A DNA stretch of 64,000 nucleotides, taken from positions 16,708,816 through 16,772,815 of the forward strand of contig OU015539.1 in the NCBI GenBank assembly GCA_907165065.1, given 5' to 3'. How positions within the stretch are numbered: position 1 is the stretch's first letter; each line of letters opens with the position of its first letter. The translations under genes and the position numbers were made by a program. Below are positions 60,719 to 64,000 of this stretch, piece by piece. The notes beneath the pieces were generated by a model that was given only the letters and a program-made list of their open reading frames with translations, was not told where the DNA came from and did not search any database. This DNA comes from Caprimulgus europaeus (taxonomy: Eukaryota > Chordata > Aves > Caprimulgiformes > Caprimulgidae).

Positions 60719-62802
60719 TTCATATTCAATGCTATCATAATGTTGTCCAAACACATGCAAGTGCTTCTCTGAATGCCCACTACTGGCAGCTCTAACTGTA
60801 GCACTGCGTAGCACTAAAAATTGACTTAATCACCTGCTTGGAACTTACATGTCTCAACCTGCTACTCATTTCATGTGCAGCATTTCAGTGTCCTCATAAC
60901 TGCCAAATTCCTTGGCTTTACTTCTGAGTGAGAGCAGGAGTTGCTCAAGGAAGCATTTAGACTGAGACCATCACTGAAAGTCTTGTTTATAGGTTTGAAA
61001 GAATGAATATTGACAGTCCAAGCAGACTTGCCTTTACTGTCAGTGGAATGTATCATTCTTGCACTCAGATATGAATTCAAATACTTATTTCCTTTGAAAC
61101 CAGGAAACCTCACCATTTACTGTCTGAAACTGGAGGTGAACACTGAACCAGGAACCTCAAAGGAACCTAAACTCTCCCGTTGACTGTCAGATCTTGATTT
61201 AATGACTCAACACAAACTTGGCTTCCATAACAGCTTTGTGAGGTAGGTGCTATAGGTTGTTTTCCAGGCATGATAGAAAAATGTGTAGTCCTCTGTTCAT
61301 CTCTGTGAATGAGCTCTGCTCACTTTAAAGTAGGAACCACTGCTGGAAGAAAATCTGTATGGTGAGTAGAAAGCATGGTGGAAAATCATCTTTCCACCAA
61401 ATGTATAATAAAGACTTGTCAGGGGTGTTGAATTAACATCTTCAGTACATTCTTCTTCCTGACTTTCAGATGTTTATGAAAATGAGAATGGAAAAAAAGT
61501 CATTTGTCTTGAGTTTTTTCTTTTCATTTCCTTCAGAGTTGGTTTGGGTTTTGTTGTTTGTTTTTTTAAAGTGAATTCACATTTACTCAAAAAGATATTT
61601 TTGTCTTTAAAGCTGATTCTGATAAGTAATCTTTTTCCTACATTATTGTATATTATAGCTAGAAAAGTAAAAGAAGTAGAATTTTTTCCTGCTCTGTCAT
61701 TTATTTTATGTCTTTTGATCTTGTCTCTGTCCTGGAGATAGTACTGTGAAAAGTCTGTGGTAAATCACCAGGGTGAGAAAGGAGCTTAGCTCTTTGCAAT
61801 GAATGTAGTCAAATGTGTCTTACACCCTTTGTGATCTGATAACAACTAATGTAAGATGCAAACCATCGCAGAAACATATAACCCACTTACTTGAAGACCT
61901 GAACAAATATTGACAGAAGAAACACCATACCTGTGAGTAATGACCCACCGCACTCATCACAGATCACAGCCCTAACTAGAGCTTGTGCATGAAAATCCTG
62001 CCTGTACAGGGCTTAGCTCCATTTTTCCAGCAGGATAATGTGTTTTCTTTTGCATTCAAATTGATCAAGTCAAAGCAGCAACACTGATCTCCTGGGTCAG
62101 GTATCAAAAGCTGCCTCTGCATGCTGCTTTAATGGTGTTTGCTACAGAATGGTAACTTCAGGTGTAGCTATACTACGTGTTGCAGTCAGATTTTAGGTGG
62201 GCTAAATGACCTCCTGAGGGTGCCTTTCTCCACTGTTAGTAGAGGGGGACCAAGAAACTAAGTGCTGGACTTAAGAGACTCAGTTAAGTGCATTTCACAC
62301 TCTGAGGTTTTTCACCTCCTTTGTGTAATTCCTGACTCTATTTTGGGTAGGATGCTATGGGCTAGGTGTGAGAGGTTTTGTTAGACCAATGTAAACCAGA
62401 ATGAATGTGAAATCCCTTCTGAAAACTGCTCTGTGGAAAATAACCCATCCACTTCTATAGATGGTAGGAGTTTTGATATGCTGCCTATCATAGAAATAAC
62501 CTACATTTTGGAATTACTGTTATTGCATTTTTGCTATACACAGAAGTTTAAAAATTTAGCAGTAATGTTTTTGTAATGGCAACGGTCTGAAGATATTTGT
62601 AAAGTATATTTTGGGGGGAAAGATGGAAAAAAACAGACATAAGGATGAAAATTCTTAGGTTGGACAGCTCTCTCTTTGGGTGGAGCAGTTTGGATACTTG
62701 CAGGTTCCTAAATTGATTATAATATCCTCCTGCTTTCATTCTGACTTTTCATCCTGGAGCTCCAGCCCATCAAAAGGATGTCAGGTGTGAGATGGGCCAG
62801 TA

Positions 62803-62847
62803 TCATCATAGTTCAACAGAGAGCTGTATCACGGTAGTTCAACAGAG
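62803..62847. repeat. Imperfect 23-bp duplication
   Basis: Two adjacent copies share GTAGTTCAACAGAGA-like wording (ATCATAGTTCAACAGAGA and ATCACGGTAGTTCAACAGAGA). This is a minor local duplication. Confidence 0.7.
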
Positions 62848-64000
62848 AAAGAAAGAGAAACTGTTCTGTTATTTTTAGAAGAGAAGCCACCTGCCCACAT
62901 ATTCAACTAATACTCTTTTCTCAGGGTATCTTGTGTGCCTGCTTGATGTGGAACCACAGGCTTCAGTTTATATGGCTCTTCAAAGAGTTTCTTTTTTAGG
63001 TGTGATACCTAAAATGGTCAGCATACCACACCTCAGAGTATGGGCCTTTCTGAGTCTATTGCTGAGCATCTCTAAGTTGCCAGATTCCTATCAATACAAG
63101 GGCTGCTACTAGAAGAACTGGTCAGGAACATTATGCCAGGATAATTTTGCTAAAAAGATCTTTCTAGCAACCAGTCCACTCCAAAAAAGAAACAGCTTTC
63201 CCCCTCTATCCTTTCCCTCCAGCCAAAAGAAGCAGCTCTCCATCTGCTTCCTTGGAAGGCTCACATTTAGCCTGCAAAGAACCTTGATCTCAAAACCAAC
63301 AAGCAAAGACATTACAGGTTGATTGCCTCCCCCATGTATTTTAACTTCTTTTTTTTTTTAAATCCAGATTTGGGGTGAACATTTCCTCCAAGCACATTAT
63401 ACCTTTTTCTTTTCTTTTATTTTCTTTCTTTCTTTTTTAATTGGGAAGGTATGTCTGGTTGTAATACATCTCTATTTCTCTTCCATAGCTTGCTGAAGGG
63501 AAGTTAAAATTATACCTTTCTTGATGACAGTGAATCAACTTTTCTGCCTGTTTGGGTGGATATGAAGCCTTGTGTCCTCTTGATGTCATTGGCTTAGGAC
63601 TGCTAAAGGAAGGCTGTGAGGAAAGTATTTTCTTATCATTTGGCATTTCTGACTTGCTAATCTGATTTCAAAGAAAAATGGTTTATAGGAGTTCCTGGTT
63701 CAGATCCTCTTCTTTGCTAAAGTTGATGTGAAAGCACATGCAACAGTAACTGGATGAGCAAGTCAAGCTTGCTGAGTTCAGAGCCAGATATGCTAACAAT
63801 TTACTGATGTAGCAGCTCTCAGGTGCCAGTTAATAACCAGAGAAACAGTGAGCCATTCAAAGTTACTGAGGCAGACAATCTGACTTCTTCCTATACTGGT
63901 GCCAGAATCCCAGTATGGATGATGTTCCAACTCAACAAACCTCTGTGTCAGTGATTATGTTTCTCTGATGCCTCTGGCTAGCTGAACTGATAAAAAACCC

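Larger units (their letters stand above)
55401..64000. other. Intergenic DNA, distal part
   Basis: No gene is supported. A slightly CpG-richer patch occurs at about 57,170-57,350. A-rich sequence dominates 60,000-60,700. The window ends without reaching a neighbouring gene. Confidence 0.55.

Overview
The window is vertebrate nuclear DNA, almost certainly from a bird. Interspersed CR1 LINE 3' ends occur on both strands, including copies that end in the ATTCTATGATTCT-type tail typical of avian CR1. The genes are split by small introns with canonical GT/AG borders. The species cannot be named from the sequence.

One protein-coding gene occupies positions 1 to about 41,210 on the minus strand: a secreted gel-forming mucin, best assigned to MUC5AC. 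I could join 34 coding exons with consistent reading phase (6,506 codons). They run from the start codon at 41,169 to the first exon of the VWD4 domain at 1,093. The 3' end (rest of D4, VWC modules, cystine knot) lies to the left of position 1. Exons 1-30 (41,169-17,858) encode the signal peptide and the D1-D2-D'-D3 assemblies that drive covalent multimerisation. Exon 31 (17,566-2,714) is one giant 14,853-bp exon encoding the central mucin region. Exons 32-34 (2,509-1,093) begin the C-terminal region and carry a GDPH motif at the start of VWD4.

The outstanding feature is inside exon 31. Two diverged CYS (WxxW) domains are followed by 25 near-identical tandem units of 546-558 bp. Each unit encodes one 103-residue CYS domain with 10 cysteines plus a 79-83-residue Thr/Ser/Pro linker. 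The array has internal higher-order structure. Six-unit blocks of about 3.33 kb are duplicated: units 7-12 and 13-18 match in unit length and in most variants, and one private base recurs at units 4, 10 and 16. Shorter two-unit alternation is also visible. The array is GC-rich with C-ending codons, unlike the AT-rich flanking CYS domains, which suggests recent amplification and homogenisation.

The promoter side (about 41,200-41,350) has a TATA box and candidate forkhead and GC/CACC-box sites. From there to 64,000 I see about 22.7 kb of AT-rich intergenic DNA with CR1 fragments, simple repeats and a G-quadruplex-prone tract, and no gene I can support.
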